NCBI RefSeq assembly: GCF_003148475.1 | Contig: NZ_QGGG01000010.1 | Coordinates: 62,001-126,000, forward strand | Reading direction: 5' to 3' | Length of the DNA: 64,000 nt | Origin: Pseudaminobacter salicylatoxidans | GTDB taxonomy: Bacteria > Pseudomonadota > Alphaproteobacteria > Rhizobiales > Rhizobiaceae | Shown here: piece after piece, positions 36,985 to 47,815 of the stretch | How the letters are laid out: every line of letters begins with the position of its first letter | Numbering within the stretch: the stretch's first letter is position 1 | Translations under genes and position numbers: made by a program | Notes under the pieces: model-generated | What the model saw: only the letters and a program-made list of their open reading frames with translations | Databases searched by the model: none | What the model was told of the DNA's origin: nothing

Positions 36985-37011
36985 GCGGCACGGCAAACCC
37001 CGGAATGAAAG

Positions 37012-37040
37012 AAGGCCCGGTCGAAATTCGACCGGGCCTT
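37012..37040. terminator. Bidirectional terminator between hemA and ilvE
   Basis: A perfect palindromic stem (AAGGCCCGGTCGAA / TTCGACCGGGCCTT), extended by GAA/TTC, sits between the convergent stops. Pyrimidine-rich T-containing stretches follow on both strands, so it can end both transcripts. Confidence 0.85.
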
Positions 37041-37069
37041 CTTCGTTCCACAAAACGATGGGTCGCGCT

Positions 37070-38155
37070 TCAGCGCACCACGTGCACCCAGCCGTGCGCG
37101 TCATCGACACTGCCGCGCTGGATGCCGACGAGATTGGCGCGCAACCTGGCGGTCACTTCGCCATCACCGCTGTTGCCGATCGAGAACGAGCCGTCCTTGA
37201 AGCGCACCGAGCCGATACCGGCCACGACCGCCGCCGTGCCGCAGGCAAAAGCCTCGCGCAGCTTGCCGCTCTCCGCGTCCTTGCGCCATTCCTCGAAGGA
37301 ATAGGGCTTTTCCTCGACCGTCAGGCCTGCTTCCTGCGCCAGCTTGATGATCGAGGCACGGGTGATTCCGGGCAGGATGGTTCCACCCAGCGGCGGCGTG
37401 ACCAGCCTGTTGTCGTCCATCACGAAGAACACGTTCATACCACCCAGTTCCTCGACCCAGCGATGCTCGACCGCATCGAGGAACACCACCTGGTCGCAAC
37501 CGTTCCTGGTCGCCTCGGCCTGCGCGATCAGGCTGGCGGCATAGTTGCCGCCGCACTTGGCAGCGCCGGTGCCGCCGGGGGCCGCGCGCGTGTAGTCGTC
37601 CGAAACCCAGACGGTCACGGCCTTGTAACCGCCCTTGAAGTAAGCGCCCACCGGCGAGGCGATGACGCAGAAAATATAGTCCGAAGCCGGGCGCACGCCG
37701 AGGAATGGCTCGCTGGAAAACATGAACGGTCGGATGTAAAGGCTGCCGTCGCCTTCGGGGATCCAGTCGGCATCGGCGCGCACGAGCGCCTCGACCGCTT
37801 CGATGAACAGCTTTTCCGGAATAGCCGGCATGGCCATGCGCTCGGCCGACATGGCCATGCGCCGGGCATTCTCCTCCGGGCGGAACAGCGCGATGCCGTC
37901 CTTGGTGCGGTAGGCCTTCATGCCCTCGAAGATTTCCTGCGCATAGTGCAGCACGGCCGCGGCCGGATCGATGGCAAAAGGCGCACGCGCCTTGACCTCG
38001 CCATTGTGCCAGCCCTGCTCGGCATTCCAGCTCATGGTCACCATGTGGTCGCTGAAAATCTTGCCAAAGCCCGGATTCTCCATCAGCGCCGCGCGCTTTT
38101 CCGGCGAGGTCGGCGAAGGATGCTTTGTGAGTTTGAAGGATTGATTGTCTGTCAT
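37070..38155 (-). CDS. ilvE: Branched-chain amino-acid aminotransferase
   Basis: A 361-residue fold-type IV PLP aminotransferase that makes Val, Leu and Ile from their 2-oxo acids. Features: HYAQEIFEGMKAYRTKDG near the N-terminus, IRPFMFSSEPFLGVRP, and the C-terminal GTAAVVAGIGSV phosphate-binding region, typical of the larger BCAT group. The Lys that holds PLP should be in AAKCGGNYAASL. The start at 38155 (MTDNQSFKLTKHP) was preferred over the upstream in-frame Met at 38224. It ends at the bidirectional terminator. Confidence 0.94.
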   Translation of the reverse strand: MTDNQSFKLTKHPSPTSPEKRAALMENPGFGKIFSDHMVTMSWNAEQGWHNGEVKARAPFAIDPAAAVLHYAQEIFEGMKAYRTKDGIALFRPEENARRMAMSAERMAMPAIPEKLFIEAVEALVRADADWIPEGDGSLYIRPFMFSSEPFLGVRPASDYIFCVIASPVGAYFKGGYKAVTVWVSDDYTRAAPGGTGAAKCGGNYAASLIAQAEATRNGCDQVVFLDAVEHRWVEELGGMNVFFVMDDNRLVTPPLGGTILPGITRASIIKLAQEAGLTVEEKPYSFEEWRKDAESGKLREAFACGTAAVVAGIGSVRFKDGSFSIGNSGDGEVTARLRANLVGIQRGSVDDAHGWVHVVR

Positions 38156-38234
38156 CGGATGTACTTTCCCGGTATCGCGGTTGGAGACTGCATAGTCCAC
38201 TCCGGCAAGGCTCCGCAACCGCACTGAAACGAAA

Positions 38235-39401
38235 TCATCTGCGCTTTATCCACGCGGCCACGCGCGTGGCGGCCTCTTCAAGCTGATCGAGGCGGCGGTG
38301 GAAACAGAGTCTGAAGTAGGCTTCGCCGCCCGGACCAAAGGCAGTACCCGGCGCGAGGCCGACATTGGCCTTGTCGACGATCTCGAATGCGGCAGAACGC
38401 GAATCCTCGACGCCATCGATCGAAAAGAACAGATAGAACGCTCCCTGCGGGGCGTCGATGCGCGCCCGCCCGGTTTCGCCGAGAATGTTGCAGACAAGGT
38501 CGCGCGCCTGCCGCGCCCGTTCGATCTGGGACTTCAGAAAGCCGTCCCCCTCCTCCAGCGCCGCGACGGCGCCGCGCTGCATGAAAGGCGCGACGCCCGA
38601 GGTGGAATACTGGATGAGATTCTCGAACACCTGCTGCAGCGATGGGTGAACGCGTAACCATCCGATGCGCCAGCCGGTCATCGCCCAGTTCTTGGAAAAT
38701 GTATTGACGAAAAGGATGCGGTCCTCCTCCTCCATGATGTCCATGAAGGATGGCGCACGCGGGCCGCCATAATAGAACAGCGCATAGATCTCGTCGGCGA
38801 CGATCCAGAGATTGTGCCGACGCGCGATATCGAGGATTGCCTTCAGTGTCTCGAGGTCGGCGGTCCAGCCTGTCGGGTTGGACGGGCTGTTGAGGAAAAT
38901 CGCCCTGGTCCGGCCGGTTATCGCGGCCTCGATCTTGCCGACGTCGCAGGACCAGCCATTGCCGGACTGATCCAGCATGACGGCCACCGGTTGCGCACCG
39001 GCAACGCCGGCGGCACCGGCGAAATTCGGCCATGCCGGCGAAAGATAGATCACCTCGTCGCCAGCGCCGGCCGTGGCCTGGATAGCAAGCTGTATTGCCT
39101 GCATGCCCCCGCCAGTGACCAGGAATTCCTCCTCCGCGAATGAACGGCCGAAATGCCGCTGATGGTAGCGCGCCAGCGCGGCGCGCAGTTCGGGAATACC
39201 GCGTTGCCAGGTGTAGAAAGTCTCCCCGGCCGCAAGAGCCCTCGTCACCGCATCCGAAATGAAAGCCGGCGTCGGCAGGTCGCCCTCGCCTACCCAGAGC
39301 GGAATGAGCCCTTCGCGGCCACGCCCGTAATTGGCGACGGCAACAATGCCGCTTTCCGGGGCAAGACGTGCCTCGGGGCGAAGACTCTCGACAAGAGACA
39401 T
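38235..39401 (-). CDS. Pyridoxal-phosphate-dependent aminotransferase, class I
   Basis: A 388-residue fold-type I aminotransferase (AAT superfamily). PLP features are SPSNPTGW (substrate/PLP Asn region), ADEIYALFYYGG and the Schiff-base Lys in FVNTFSKNWAMTGWRIGW. Likely an aspartate/aromatic-type transaminase, but the substrate is uncertain. Start 39401 (MSLVESLRPEA) follows AAGGATC. It lies 79 bases upstream of ilvE on the same strand and could be cotranscribed with it; the mscL terminator separates it from mscL. Confidence 0.88.
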   Translation of the reverse strand: MSLVESLRPEARLAPESGIVAVANYGRGREGLIPLWVGEGDLPTPAFISDAVTRALAAGETFYTWQRGIPELRAALARYHQRHFGRSFAEEEFLVTGGGMQAIQLAIQATAGAGDEVIYLSPAWPNFAGAAGVAGAQPVAVMLDQSGNGWSCDVGKIEAAITGRTRAIFLNSPSNPTGWTADLETLKAILDIARRHNLWIVADEIYALFYYGGPRAPSFMDIMEEEDRILFVNTFSKNWAMTGWRIGWLRVHPSLQQVFENLIQYSTSGVAPFMQRGAVAALEEGDGFLKSQIERARQARDLVCNILGETGRARIDAPQGAFYLFFSIDGVEDSRSAAFEIVDKANVGLAPGTAFGPGGEAYFRLCFHRRLDQLEEAATRVAAWIKRR

Positions 39402-39458
39402 GGCTGATCCTTGCAATGACAAGAAATTGCTAGCCGGTTTTGCCCGAAGCGCAAACAG

Positions 39459-39485
39459 AAAACCCCGGAATCGTGCCGGGGTTTT
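39459..39485 (-). terminator. Rho-independent terminator of mscL
   Basis: A perfect 10-bp stem (AAAACCCCGG / CCGGGGTTTT) with a 7-nt loop; on the minus strand it ends in TTTT followed by C and TGTTTG. It is 22 bases past the mscL stop. Confidence 0.85.
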
Positions 39486-39506
39486 GAAACTTCCATTGCC
39501 CCAGAA

Positions 39507-39929
39507 CTATTTCCGGCTGGCCAGAAGGTCGCGGATTTCCGTCAGCAGCACCACATCGGGCGCAGGTGCGGCAGGCTCGGCCGCCTTTTCGGCGACAAGC
39601 CGGCGACGCATATTGTTCACGCCCTTGACCATCATGAAAATGATGAAGGCCAGGATGATGAAATTGATCACCACGGTGATGAAGTTGCCATAGGCGAACA
39701 CGGCGCCTTGCTTCTTGGCTTCCGCCAGCGTGTCGGCGGTAACGCTCGACGACAGCGGCAGGAAATAGTTGGAAAAATCAAAGCCGCCGAAAATGGCGCC
39801 GACGATCGGCATGATGATGTCGCCGACCAGCGAGTTGACGATCAGGCCGAACGCGCCGCCGATGATGACGCCAACGGCAAGGTCCATAACATTGCCCTTG
39901 GAGATAAACTCCTGGAATTCCTTTAGCAC
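39507..39929 (-). CDS. mscL: Large-conductance mechanosensitive channel MscL
   Basis: A 140-residue inner-membrane channel that opens under osmotic downshock. The start is a GTG at 39929 ([20 protein letters not shown]), preceded by a perfect AGGAGG ribosome-binding site. The glycine-rich first transmembrane helix ([20 protein letters not shown]) and the second ([21 protein letters not shown]) are evident, and a charged C-terminal helix follows. Longer in-frame upstream sequence to 40031 lacks homology and is not included. Confidence 0.96.
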   Translation of the reverse strand: MLKEFQEFISKGNVMDLAVGVIIGGAFGLIVNSLVGDIIMPIVGAIFGGFDFSNYFLPLSSSVTADTLAEAKKQGAVFAYGNFITVVINFIILAFIIFMMVKGVNNMRRRLVAEKAAEPAAPAPDVVLLTEIRDLLASRK

Positions 39930-40150
39930 CGGTCCCTCCTTGGTGATCGCAGCCGCGCCAATCCGCCCTCGCGAACGGCCAACGCATGCATCATAACAAA
40001 AACCCTGAATTGCAAAATGCTGAAAATGCACGTTTCTTCCGACAGCATCACACCTTCCCCAATAGCTTCCAACGGCTGATGGACAGGCGGAGTTAGCTGT
40101 GCTTGCCTCCTTAAACGCATGGCAAGCGAAAGCCGGGAGGAACAGAAAGC

Positions 40151-43100
40151 GTGCAGGGCTGGGTCGTCGTCATCATAGCGGTCGCCTATGTGACGCTGCT
40201 TTTCGGCATTGCCAGCATTGGCGACCGCCGTGCCGCGCGCCGGCGCGCGGGCCTGTCGCGCCCCGGCATCTATGCCCTCAGCCTCGCCATCTATTGCACG
40301 TCCTGGACCTTCTTCGGCTCCGTCGGCCAGGCATCCGGTCGCGGGGTCGAGTTCCTGGCCATCTATATCGGCCCGATCCTTGTCTTCGCCTTCGGCTTTC
40401 CTCTCCTGAAGCGTATCGTCAAGCTGGCCAAAGCGGAGAAGATCACCTCCGTGGCCGATTTTCTCGGCGCGCGCTATGGCAAGAGCTTTGCCGTGGCAGG
40501 CATTGCCACGCTGATCGCGACCATCGGCGCGGTGCCTTATATCGCCCTGCAACTCAAGGCGATCTCAGGCTCGGTCAGCCTGATGGTCGAGCACTATAAC
40601 GGGGCGCCGCCTTCCTTCGACCCCTTCGTCAGCGACATCTCGCTGATCGTGGCCATGTTGCTGGCCGTGTTTGCCGTACTGTTCGGCACACGGCACGCCG
40701 ACGCCACAGAGCATCAGGACGGGTTGGTGCTGGCGGTCGCGGTCGAATCGGTGGTCAAGCTCGCCTCTTTCCTTACGGTCGGCATCGTCGTCACCTTCTT
40801 CCTGTTCGGCAGCCCCTCAAGGATGATCGAGGCTTTCGCCGCCAATGCGGAAGTGGGGCGGTCGCTGTCCTATTCGACCTCGCTCGGCACCTGGCTGGTC
40901 ACCATCGTCATAAGCGGTTTCGCCATTATCATGCTGCCACGGCAATTCTACGTGATGATCGTGGAGAACCGCAGCGAGAGCGAGTTGCGCAAGGCGACGT
41001 GGGTGTTCCCGCTCTATCTGGTGGCCATCAACCTGTTCGTGCTGCCCATCGCCTTCGCCGGCCTGGTGATGGTGGGCGACCGCACCAGCAGCGACCTTTA
41101 CGTGCTTTCTGTGCCGCTGTTCGCCAGCCGCGACCTGCTGGCAATGATCGCCTTCATCGGCGGCCTGTCGGCGGCAACCGCCATGGTGATCGTGGAAAGC
41201 GTGGCGCTGGCGATCATGATTTCCAACGACCTCGTCATCCCGCTTTTCCTGCGCCGCCTGATGAAATCCGAAGCCGGCGCAAGCGAGGACTGGTCGGCAC
41301 TGATCCTGAATATCCGGCGCGCCTCGATCTTCATCATCCTGTTCGCGGCCTTCCTCTATTATCGCGAAAGCACCAACAACGCCCGGCTTGCCTCGATCGG
41401 TCTGATGTCGTTCGCGGCAATCGCGCAGTTCGCGCCGTCCTTCATCGGCGGCATGATCTGGCGTGGCGCGAATGCGCGCGGCGCGGCGCTCGGTATGATC
41501 GCCGGCATTGGGGTGTGGGCCTACACGCTGCTGCTGCCCTCGCTGGTGCCGCCCGAAACACCGATCATCGCCAATGGCCTGTTCGGCTTGCAGGCGCTAC
41601 GGCCGCAATCGCTTTTCGGCACGGTCGCCGAACCGCTCAACCATGGCGTGATGTGGAGCCTTGCCATCAACACGCTGTTCTTCGTGCTGGGATCGCTGTC
41701 GCGCGCGTCGGTGCCACTGGAGCGCATCCAGGCTGCGATCTTCGTGCCACGCGACACCAGCCCGATGCCGAGCCTGCGCCGCTTCCGCACGGCCGTGACA
41801 GTCAACGACCTCAAGGACACGATCTCGCGCTACCTCGGCGTCGAGCGTGCGGAGCGTTCCTTCCAGCGCTTCGAGATCGACAATGGCGTGCAACTGCATG
41901 GCAATGAACAGGCCAGCATGGAGGTGGTACGCTTTTCCGAGCAATTGCTTGCCAGCGCGGTCGGCTCCTCCTCGGCGCGCCTCGTCCTGTCGCTGCTGTT
42001 CAAGCGCCATGACAGCGCCTCGCGCGATACCTTCCGCCTGCTCGACGACGCCACGGAAGCGCTGCAGCACAATCGCGACCTGCTGCAGATCGCGCTCGAC
42101 CAGATGGAACAGGGCATCACCGTCTTCGACAAGGACTTCCGGCTGACCTGCTGGAACAGGCAGTACCGCGCACTGTTCGACCTGCCCGACGAAATGGGCC
42201 AGGTCGGCGTCTCGCTGGATCACATCTTGCGTTTCCTGGTCGCGCGCGGCGACATCACGCCGGAAACGCGCCGTGCCGTGCTGAACCGCCTCACCAATTT
42301 CGAAAGTCCCTGGCAGCTCGATCTGCGCAGCAGCGGCCGCATCATCGAATTGCGCTCCAACCCGATGCCGGACGGCGGCATCGTCGCCACCTATGCCGAT
42401 GTATCAGCGCGGGTCGCGGCGGATCTGGCGCTCAAGCGCGCAAACGAATCGCTGGAGCAGCGCGTGCGCGACCGTACGGTCGAACTCACGCGTGTGAATG
42501 AAGAGTTGGCGCAGGCGCAGATGCTGGCCGAGGAAGCCAATCTCGGCAAGACGCGTTTCCTCGCCGCCGCCGGCCACGACATCCTGCAACCGCTCAATGC
42601 GGCACGGCTCTATTGCTCGTCGCTGCTCGAAACCGCCGGCAAGAACCCGGTCGGCGGCGCCGTTGCCAATATCGAATCCTCGCTGGAATCGGTAGAAACC
42701 ATTCTCGGCGCGGTGCTCGACATTTCACGTCTCGACACAGGCGCGATGAAGCCGGTCGATACCGTGTTCCGTCTCGACGGCCTGCTGCGCCAGCTCGCCA
42801 CCGATTTCCAGCCGCTGGCGGCCGAAAAGAAGCTCGACCTTGTGATCGTGCCTTCATCGCTGGCGGTGAAAACGGACCGCAACCTGCTACGGAGGCTGGT
42901 GCAGAACCTTGTTTCCAACGCCATCAAATATACGCGCAGCGGCCGCATCGTGGTGGGCGTGAGACGACGCGGCGACCTGGCCGAAATCCAGGTCATCGAC
43001 ACCGGCATCGGCATTCCCGCCGACAAGCTGAACACGGTGTTCCGCGAATTCACCCGCCTGGACGAAGGCGCGCGCGAGGCGCAGGGGCTGGGGCTTGGCC

Positions 43101-43642
43101 TCTCGATCGTGGACCGCATCGCCCGCGTGCTGCGACTGGAACTGCGCATGTTCTCCGAAGCCGGAAACGGCACGCGCTTTTCCGTCATCCTGCCGGTCAC
43201 GCAGGCGGCGCAGGAAAGCCCGCCGGCGGAGAGCAAGCCGCAACCCGTGGCGGGAGCCGTGCTGAACGGACTAAACGTCCTGTGCGTCGACAACGACCCG
43301 CGCATTCTGGAAGGCATGCGCATGCTGCTGGAGGGCTGGGGCTGCAAGGTCGAAACCTATTCAGGCTCACGCGCCATCGAGACCGTGCCGCCGGCCGGGC
43401 GACCCGACCTGATCCTTGCCGACTACCACCTCGACGGGGAAAACGGCCTCGACGTGATCGCACAACTGCGCGGTCGCTACGACAAGGACATACCAGCGGT
43501 TCTCCTCACCGCCGACCGCTCAAACGAAGTGCGCACGGCCGCGGAAATGTCGGACGTCCCGGTCATCAACAAGCCTGTCAAGCCGGCCGTGCTGCGCTCC
43601 ATGATGATGCGCCTGCGGCGCATGGCCCCCGCAGCCGAATAA
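40151..43642 (+). CDS. Hybrid histidine kinase with sodium:solute symporter-like sensor domain
   Basis: A 1163-residue membrane kinase. The N-terminal half (to about 520) is a 13-TM SSF-like domain (CbrA/NahK type; [21 protein letters not shown]). A PAS-like domain is around 640-760, then a coiled coil. The HisKA phospho-acceptor is H809 ([13 protein letters not shown]), HATPase with N and G boxes follows ([20 protein letters not shown]), and a C-terminal receiver has phospho-acceptor D1091 ([10 protein letters not shown]). The GTG start at 40151 follows GGGAGGA. It may couple transport sensing to phosphotransfer, probably to the adjacent LuxR-type regulator. Confidence 0.93.
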   Translation: MQGWVVVIIAVAYVTLLFGIASIGDRRAARRRAGLSRPGIYALSLAIYCTSWTFFGSVGQASGRGVEFLAIYIGPILVFAFGFPLLKRIVKLAKAEKITSVADFLGARYGKSFAVAGIATLIATIGAVPYIALQLKAISGSVSLMVEHYNGAPPSFDPFVSDISLIVAMLLAVFAVLFGTRHADATEHQDGLVLAVAVESVVKLASFLTVGIVVTFFLFGSPSRMIEAFAANAEVGRSLSYSTSLGTWLVTIVISGFAIIMLPRQFYVMIVENRSESELRKATWVFPLYLVAINLFVLPIAFAGLVMVGDRTSSDLYVLSVPLFASRDLLAMIAFIGGLSAATAMVIVESVALAIMISNDLVIPLFLRRLMKSEAGASEDWSALILNIRRASIFIILFAAFLYYRESTNNARLASIGLMSFAAIAQFAPSFIGGMIWRGANARGAALGMIAGIGVWAYTLLLPSLVPPETPIIANGLFGLQALRPQSLFGTVAEPLNHGVMWSLAINTLFFVLGSLSRASVPLERIQAAIFVPRDTSPMPSLRRFRTAVTVNDLKDTISRYLGVERAERSFQRFEIDNGVQLHGNEQASMEVVRFSEQLLASAVGSSSARLVLSLLFKRHDSASRDTFRLLDDATEALQHNRDLLQIALDQMEQGITVFDKDFRLTCWNRQYRALFDLPDEMGQVGVSLDHILRFLVARGDITPETRRAVLNRLTNFESPWQLDLRSSGRIIELRSNPMPDGGIVATYADVSARVAADLALKRANESLEQRVRDRTVELTRVNEELAQAQMLAEEANLGKTRFLAAAGHDILQPLNAARLYCSSLLETAGKNPVGGAVANIESSLESVETILGAVLDISRLDTGAMKPVDTVFRLDGLLRQLATDFQPLAAEKKLDLVIVPSSLAVKTDRNLLRRLVQNLVSNAIKYTRSGRIVVGVRRRGDLAEIQVIDTGIGIPADKLNTVFREFTRLDEGAREAQGLGLGLSIVDRIARVLRLELRMFSEAGNGTRFSVILPVTQAAQESPPAESKPQPVAGAVLNGLNVLCVDNDPRILEGMRMLLEGWGCKVETYSGSRAIETVPPAGRPDLILADYHLDGENGLDVIAQLRGRYDKDIPAVLLTADRSNEVRTAAEMSDVPVINKPVKPAVLRSMMMRLRRMAPAAE

Positions 43643-43643
43643 A

Positions 43644-44306
43644 TTACTGCACGGCTGCGGCCAGCGAATCGCCGCCGATCCGAGACAGCAGGATCACCGC
43701 CTGCGTGCGGCTGTCGACACCGAGTTTCTGCAACACCGCGGAGACATGCGCCTTGATGGTCGCCTCCGACACTGACAATTCATAGGCGATCTGCTTGTTG
43801 AGCAGGCCTTCCGCCAGCATTCCAAGCACGCGCGCCTGCTGCGGCGTCAACGATTGCAGGCGCTTGATGAGGTCGGAAATCTCGGGATCGCGTTCAACGC
43901 CGAGATCGATGCCGGCCGGCGCGACGATACCTCCGGAAAGCACGGTCTGCACCGCCTCGCGGATTTCCTCCATGCTGGCCGACTTGGATATGAAGCCGGA
44001 AACGCCAAGCTCCAGCGCACGCCGGATCGTTTCGGGATCGTCGTGCGCGGACACCACGACCATCGGCAGGGCCGCATGGATACCGCGCAGCGAAATCAGG
44101 CCCGACAGGCCGCTCGTGCCGGGCATGGAAAGATCGAGCAGCAACAGGTCGATATCCTCATTGGCCGCGACAAGGGCCTTGGTCGATTCGAAATCCCCGG
44201 CTTCCAGAATGGTCGTCACATCGCCGACACCCAGCAGCGCCTGCTTCATCGCCCCCCGGAAAAGCGGGTGATCGTCCGCAATCACGAATTTGTAGCCTGA
44301 CGGCAA
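43644..44306 (-). CDS. Response regulator, NarL/LuxR type
   Basis: A 220-residue regulator: receiver domain (VIADDHPLFRGAM; phospho-acceptor D58 in LLLLDLSMPG; K in FISKSASMEE) and a C-terminal LuxR HTH (LTPQQARVLGMLAEGLLNKQIA). A TTG start at 44306 (MPSGYKFVIADD) has a strong GGGAGGG ribosome-binding site, better than the ATG at 44363. It is tail-to-tail with the SSF kinase, with a single base between their stops, a strong hint that the two form a two-component or phosphorelay pair. Confidence 0.88.
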   Translation of the reverse strand: MPSGYKFVIADDHPLFRGAMKQALLGVGDVTTILEAGDFESTKALVAANEDIDLLLLDLSMPGTSGLSGLISLRGIHAALPMVVVSAHDDPETIRRALELGVSGFISKSASMEEIREAVQTVLSGGIVAPAGIDLGVERDPEISDLIKRLQSLTPQQARVLGMLAEGLLNKQIAYELSVSEATIKAHVSAVLQKLGVDSRTQAVILLSRIGGDSLAAAVQ

Positions 44307-44445
44307 ATGGCCCTCCCACAATCCTCGCTCGTCGTTGTTGTTGGTCGCGGGATCAGCGCGCAATTATGCGGCGAGGGAAGGTCGAATTTCAAGCAGGAAG
44401 CGTGGCCGGAGCGCTCATCCAGCCATCCCGCCTGCAAAACCCGCG

Positions 44446-44886
44446 TCAGGTCTTGTTGGGATCTGCCGGCTGGTTCTGGCCGGGCTTGTTCTCTTCCTGC
44501 TCGAAATCCTTCACTATCCCCATGAAGCGCCGGAAGAAGCGCTCCATATAACCCATGCCTTTTTCGAATTCTTCCTCGCTGGGAAGGCCGGGCGCGGGCA
44601 CGGCGACGCGTCCCTTTTCGAGTGCGGTTACCCGATCTTCGAGCGTCTTAAGCGAGCCCTGCAACTGCTCGATCTGACTCTGATAGGCGTCACGCTCGTC
44701 GGCGGCGAGCTTGCAGACCAGTTGTCCCGAGCGCTCCTCGCACAGCGACATCGCTCCGGTTTGCGTGTCCATGCGGACATAGCCACCGTCCTTCTTTTCC
44801 AAACGGTAGCGATCCTCGGAGGCGCTCGCCCCGGTCACGGTCTGCGACAGGCAAGCCGCCGCGACGGCAATGGCTAGGCAACGCAT
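44446..44886 (-). CDS. Hypothetical secreted protein with coiled coil
   Basis: A 146-residue protein with a probable signal peptide (MRCLAIAVAAACLSQTV, cleavage after ASA). The mature region has two cysteines (SLCEERSGQLVC), then a heptad-like coiled coil (YQSQIEQLQGSLKTLEDRVTALEKG) and an acidic/basic tail ending in GQNQPADPNKT. Periplasmic location inferred. No family recognised. It lies between the response regulator and the DUF952 gene. Confidence 0.7.
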   Translation of the reverse strand: MRCLAIAVAAACLSQTVTGASASEDRYRLEKKDGGYVRMDTQTGAMSLCEERSGQLVCKLAADERDAYQSQIEQLQGSLKTLEDRVTALEKGRVAVPAPGLPSEEEFEKGMGYMERFFRRFMGIVKDFEQEENKPGQNQPADPNKT

Positions 44887-44999
44887 ATATCATCTCCATT
44901 CGCGAGCCCTGACAGGCTGGTCGCTATTTGCGTCGGAAATCGGGCCCGCCCACGCGCCCAAGGCTTTTCCCGCCGCGTCTTTCGGACTATAGGGCGCGC

Positions 45000-45347
45000 A
45001 TGCGACAGGTCATCTACAAAATTGCACCCGAGGCGCTTTGGCGGGACGCCGAAGCTGCGGGCACCTTCACCGGCGCGCCGGTGGACATTGCCGACGGCTT
45101 CATTCACTTCTCCACGGCCGAACAGGTGAAGGACACCGCTGCCAAGCATTTTGGCGGGCAACCGGACCTCCTGCTCGTCGCCATCGACACGGGAAAGCTC
45201 GGTCCTGCATTGAAATATGAGGTTTCGCGCGGCGGCGCGCTGTTCCCGCACCTCTATGCGCCGCTGGACCTCGACAGCGTGATCTGGGTGAAGCCGCTGC
45301 CGCTCGGCGATGATGGCGCGCACGAATTTCCCGAACTGGAAGCCTGA
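45000..45347 (+). CDS. DUF952 family protein
   Basis: A 115-residue protein with the DUF952 pattern: [19 protein letters not shown] near the start, [12 protein letters not shown], then the [18 protein letters not shown] end. The family resembles a glutathione-S-transferase-adjacent or ADP-ribosyl-like fold in some reports, but the function is not established. The ATG at 45000 was chosen over a longer frame from 44928. The stop overlaps the pyrD start by one base (TGATG). Confidence 0.82.
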   Translation: MRQVIYKIAPEALWRDAEAAGTFTGAPVDIADGFIHFSTAEQVKDTAAKHFGGQPDLLLVAIDTGKLGPALKYEVSRGGALFPHLYAPLDLDSVIWVKPLPLGDDGAHEFPELEA

Positions 45348-46435
45348 TGAGCCTTTTCGACACGCTCGGCCGCGGCCTGCTCTTCTCATTCGACCCCGAG
45401 ACGGCACATGGGCTTTCGATCAGGGCACTGAAATGCGGGCTCGCGCTGCCCACCGCTACGCGTCCCAGCCCACGCCTGCGGGTTTCGCTGTGCGGGCTCG
45501 ATTTTCCCAACCCGCTCGGCATGGCGGCGGGCTACGACAAGAACGGCGAGGTGCCAGACGCCTTGCTGCGCCTTGGCTTCGGTTTCGCGGAGATCGGCAC
45601 CGTCACGCCGCTGCCGCAGCCGGGCAACCCGAAGCCGCGCATCTTCCGGCTGACGCAGGACGATGCGGTCATCAACCGGCTGGGCTTCAACAATGAGGGC
45701 CATGCGCGCTGCGAGCAACGCCTTGCCGCACGCGCCGGGCGTTCAGGCATCGTCGGCGTCAATATAGGCGCCAACAAGGACAGTGCCGACCGTGTCGCCG
45801 ACTATGAGCTGGGCGTGAAGCGCTTTGCGCGCCATGCCAGCTACCTGACCGTCAATATCTCCTCGCCCAACACGCCGGGCCTGCGCAACATGCAGGCGCG
45901 CGAAAGCCTGGCGGAACTGCTGGCGCGCGTCATGGACGCGCGCGACACGGAAGCCGAGCGGCTGGGCCGCAAGACGCCGGTTTTCCTCAAGATCGCGCCA
46001 GACCTGCATGAAGGCGACCTTGAAGACATCGCCGCCGAAGTAACCGAGAAGGCCGTAGAGGGCGTGATCGTGTCCAACACCACGATCGGCAGGCCGCCAC
46101 TGGCAAGTAGCGCACGCAACGAAATCGGTGGCCTTTCCGGAAAGCCGCTGTTTGCACGCTCGACCGTCGTGCTTGCCAAGATGCGCCGCCTGCTGGGGCC
46201 GGAGCGCGCAATCATCGGCGTGGGCGGTGTCAGTTCGGCGGACACCGCGCTGGAGAAAATCCGCGCCGGCGCCGACCTCGTGCAACTTTACACCAGCATG
46301 ATCTATGCCGGTCCCGCCCTGCCCGGGCGCGTGGTTGCGGATATGGGGCGCGTTCTGGAAACGCAGAACATCGCAACCATCCGTGAAATCCGCGACACGC
46401 GGCTTGCCGACTGGGCCGACCGGCCGCTCGACTGA
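45347..46435 (+). CDS. pyrD: Dihydroorotate dehydrogenase (quinone), class 2
   Basis: A 362-residue FMN enzyme, fourth step of pyrimidine synthesis, passing electrons to quinone. Features: [36 protein letters not shown] (class 2 segment), NRLGFNNEG, catalytic Ser in [11 protein letters not shown], and [17 protein letters not shown] at the FMN site. The N-terminal membrane-associating helix typical of class 2 enzymes is present. Start overlaps the DUF952 stop. The stop abuts the convergent MATE stop (shared TGATCA). Confidence 0.96.
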   Translation: MSLFDTLGRGLLFSFDPETAHGLSIRALKCGLALPTATRPSPRLRVSLCGLDFPNPLGMAAGYDKNGEVPDALLRLGFGFAEIGTVTPLPQPGNPKPRIFRLTQDDAVINRLGFNNEGHARCEQRLAARAGRSGIVGVNIGANKDSADRVADYELGVKRFARHASYLTVNISSPNTPGLRNMQARESLAELLARVMDARDTEAERLGRKTPVFLKIAPDLHEGDLEDIAAEVTEKAVEGVIVSNTTIGRPPLASSARNEIGGLSGKPLFARSTVVLAKMRRLLGPERAIIGVGGVSSADTALEKIRAGADLVQLYTSMIYAGPALPGRVVADMGRVLETQNIATIREIRDTRLADWADRPLD

Positions 46436-47779
46436 TCAGCCCGCAAAGGTCGCGCGCACGCTGCGCGGCAGGATGGCGAGCAGGCTCAGCCCGCGCGTGA
46501 TCAGAAAGACATGCAGCGCGGCCCAAAGGCCGTGATTGCCGAAGTAATGCCCGAACACCAGAAGCGCAGCGGCGAAAGCCACGAATGACAGCAGCATCAT
46601 GTTGCGCATATCGCGCGACCAGGTTGCCCCGATGAAGACACCGTCCATCTGGAAGGCCATGACGCCGCTCAACGCCGCGAAAGCGGCCCATGGCAGGTAG
46701 TAGGCCGCTTCGGCCCTGACTTCCTCGGCCGTGGTGATGACGGTAATGAGATGGTCGCCGCACAAAAGCACCAGGACGCTGGCGACGCCGGCCATGCCGA
46801 ACCCCCAAAGCAGGGTCAGCCGGATCGCCTTGTTGAACGCCGGCAGATAGCGGGCTCCCACCGCCCTGCCCGCAAGCTGCTCGACCGCCGTGGCGAAGCC
46901 ATCGAGGAAATAGGTCGATACCATGAAGAAATGCATCAGCACCGCATTGGCGGCGAGCGTCAGCGTGCCAAGCTGCGCGCCCTGCCTCGTAAGCAAGGTG
47001 AAGGCACCCATCAACACGAAGGAACGGATCATGATGTCGCCGTTGAGCGCCAGCATGCGTCGCATGGCTGCCGGCGCGAAGATGCTGCCCCACGCCACCT
47101 TCGGCATAAGGGAAAAGCGCCGGGCGATGATCGTCAGCCCGAGCAGCGCGGTGATCGTTTCGCCGCACAGCGTGCCCCATGCCACGCCGGCCACGCCCCA
47201 GCCCAGATGCAGCCCGAGCCAGATGGACAGCACAATGTTGACGCCGTTCAGCACCAATTGCAGCAGCAGGCCAAGATTGGCTTCGCCGCGCCCGAGGAAG
47301 TAGCCGAGGATCGCATAGTTGAGCAGTGCGGCAGGCGACGACAGCAGCCGGATGCGAATATAGGTGTCCATAGCAGCGGTGACGTCGGACGCCGCCCCCA
47401 TGAACCATTCGCCCAGGGTCGCTATGAAGGGCGAAAGCAGCACCATCGCCAGACCGCAGACTATCGCGATGATACAGGCCCGCAGGAACACCGCGCGCTG
47501 TTCCAGCGTATCGTCGCGTCCGAAGGCTTGCGCAACCAGCCCCGTGGTGCCGGAGCGCAGGAAATTGAAGCTGGAAAACACCACGTCGAAAATGATGGCG
47601 CCAGCCGCAAGACCGCCGAGCAAGGCGGCATCGCCGAATTGCCCCACCACCGCCGTATCGACAAGGCCAAGCAGCGGCGTAGTGCTGTAGGCAAGCGTCA
47701 TCGGAACGGCAATGGCAAGCACGAGGCGATTGCTCACCTCGAATGGCTTCGAAAGCTGAACGGCCGGAGCGTGGTTCAA
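46436..47779 (-). CDS. MATE-family multidrug/cation efflux transporter
   Basis: A 447-residue integral membrane protein of the MATE/DinF family, with about 12 hydrophobic segments in two six-helix halves. The N-terminal half has VPMTLAYSTTPLLGLVDTAVVGQFGD. MATE proteins exchange drugs or organic cations for Na+ or H+; the substrate is not inferable. Although Wzx flippases share this superfamily and a glycan locus lies 1 kb away, the DinF-like features favour efflux. Convergent with pyrD; the first base of its stop abuts the pyrD stop. Confidence 0.9.
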   Translation of the reverse strand: MNHAPAVQLSKPFEVSNRLVLAIAVPMTLAYSTTPLLGLVDTAVVGQFGDAALLGGLAAGAIIFDVVFSSFNFLRSGTTGLVAQAFGRDDTLEQRAVFLRACIIAIVCGLAMVLLSPFIATLGEWFMGAASDVTAAMDTYIRIRLLSSPAALLNYAILGYFLGRGEANLGLLLQLVLNGVNIVLSIWLGLHLGWGVAGVAWGTLCGETITALLGLTIIARRFSLMPKVAWGSIFAPAAMRRMLALNGDIMIRSFVLMGAFTLLTRQGAQLGTLTLAANAVLMHFFMVSTYFLDGFATAVEQLAGRAVGARYLPAFNKAIRLTLLWGFGMAGVASVLVLLCGDHLITVITTAEEVRAEAAYYLPWAAFAALSGVMAFQMDGVFIGATWSRDMRNMMLLSFVAFAAALLVFGHYFGNHGLWAALHVFLITRGLSLLAILPRSVRATFAG

Positions 47780-47815
47780 GGAAGCATCTCCGTTACCGAA
47801 GTGCGCAGCCGGTCT

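Noticed and set aside
46436-47779. The MATE transporter as the missing glycan flippase
   Set aside because: It belongs to the same superfamily as Wzx but has DinF-type features and lies outside the glycan locus next to pyrD; a drug/cation efflux role is more likely.
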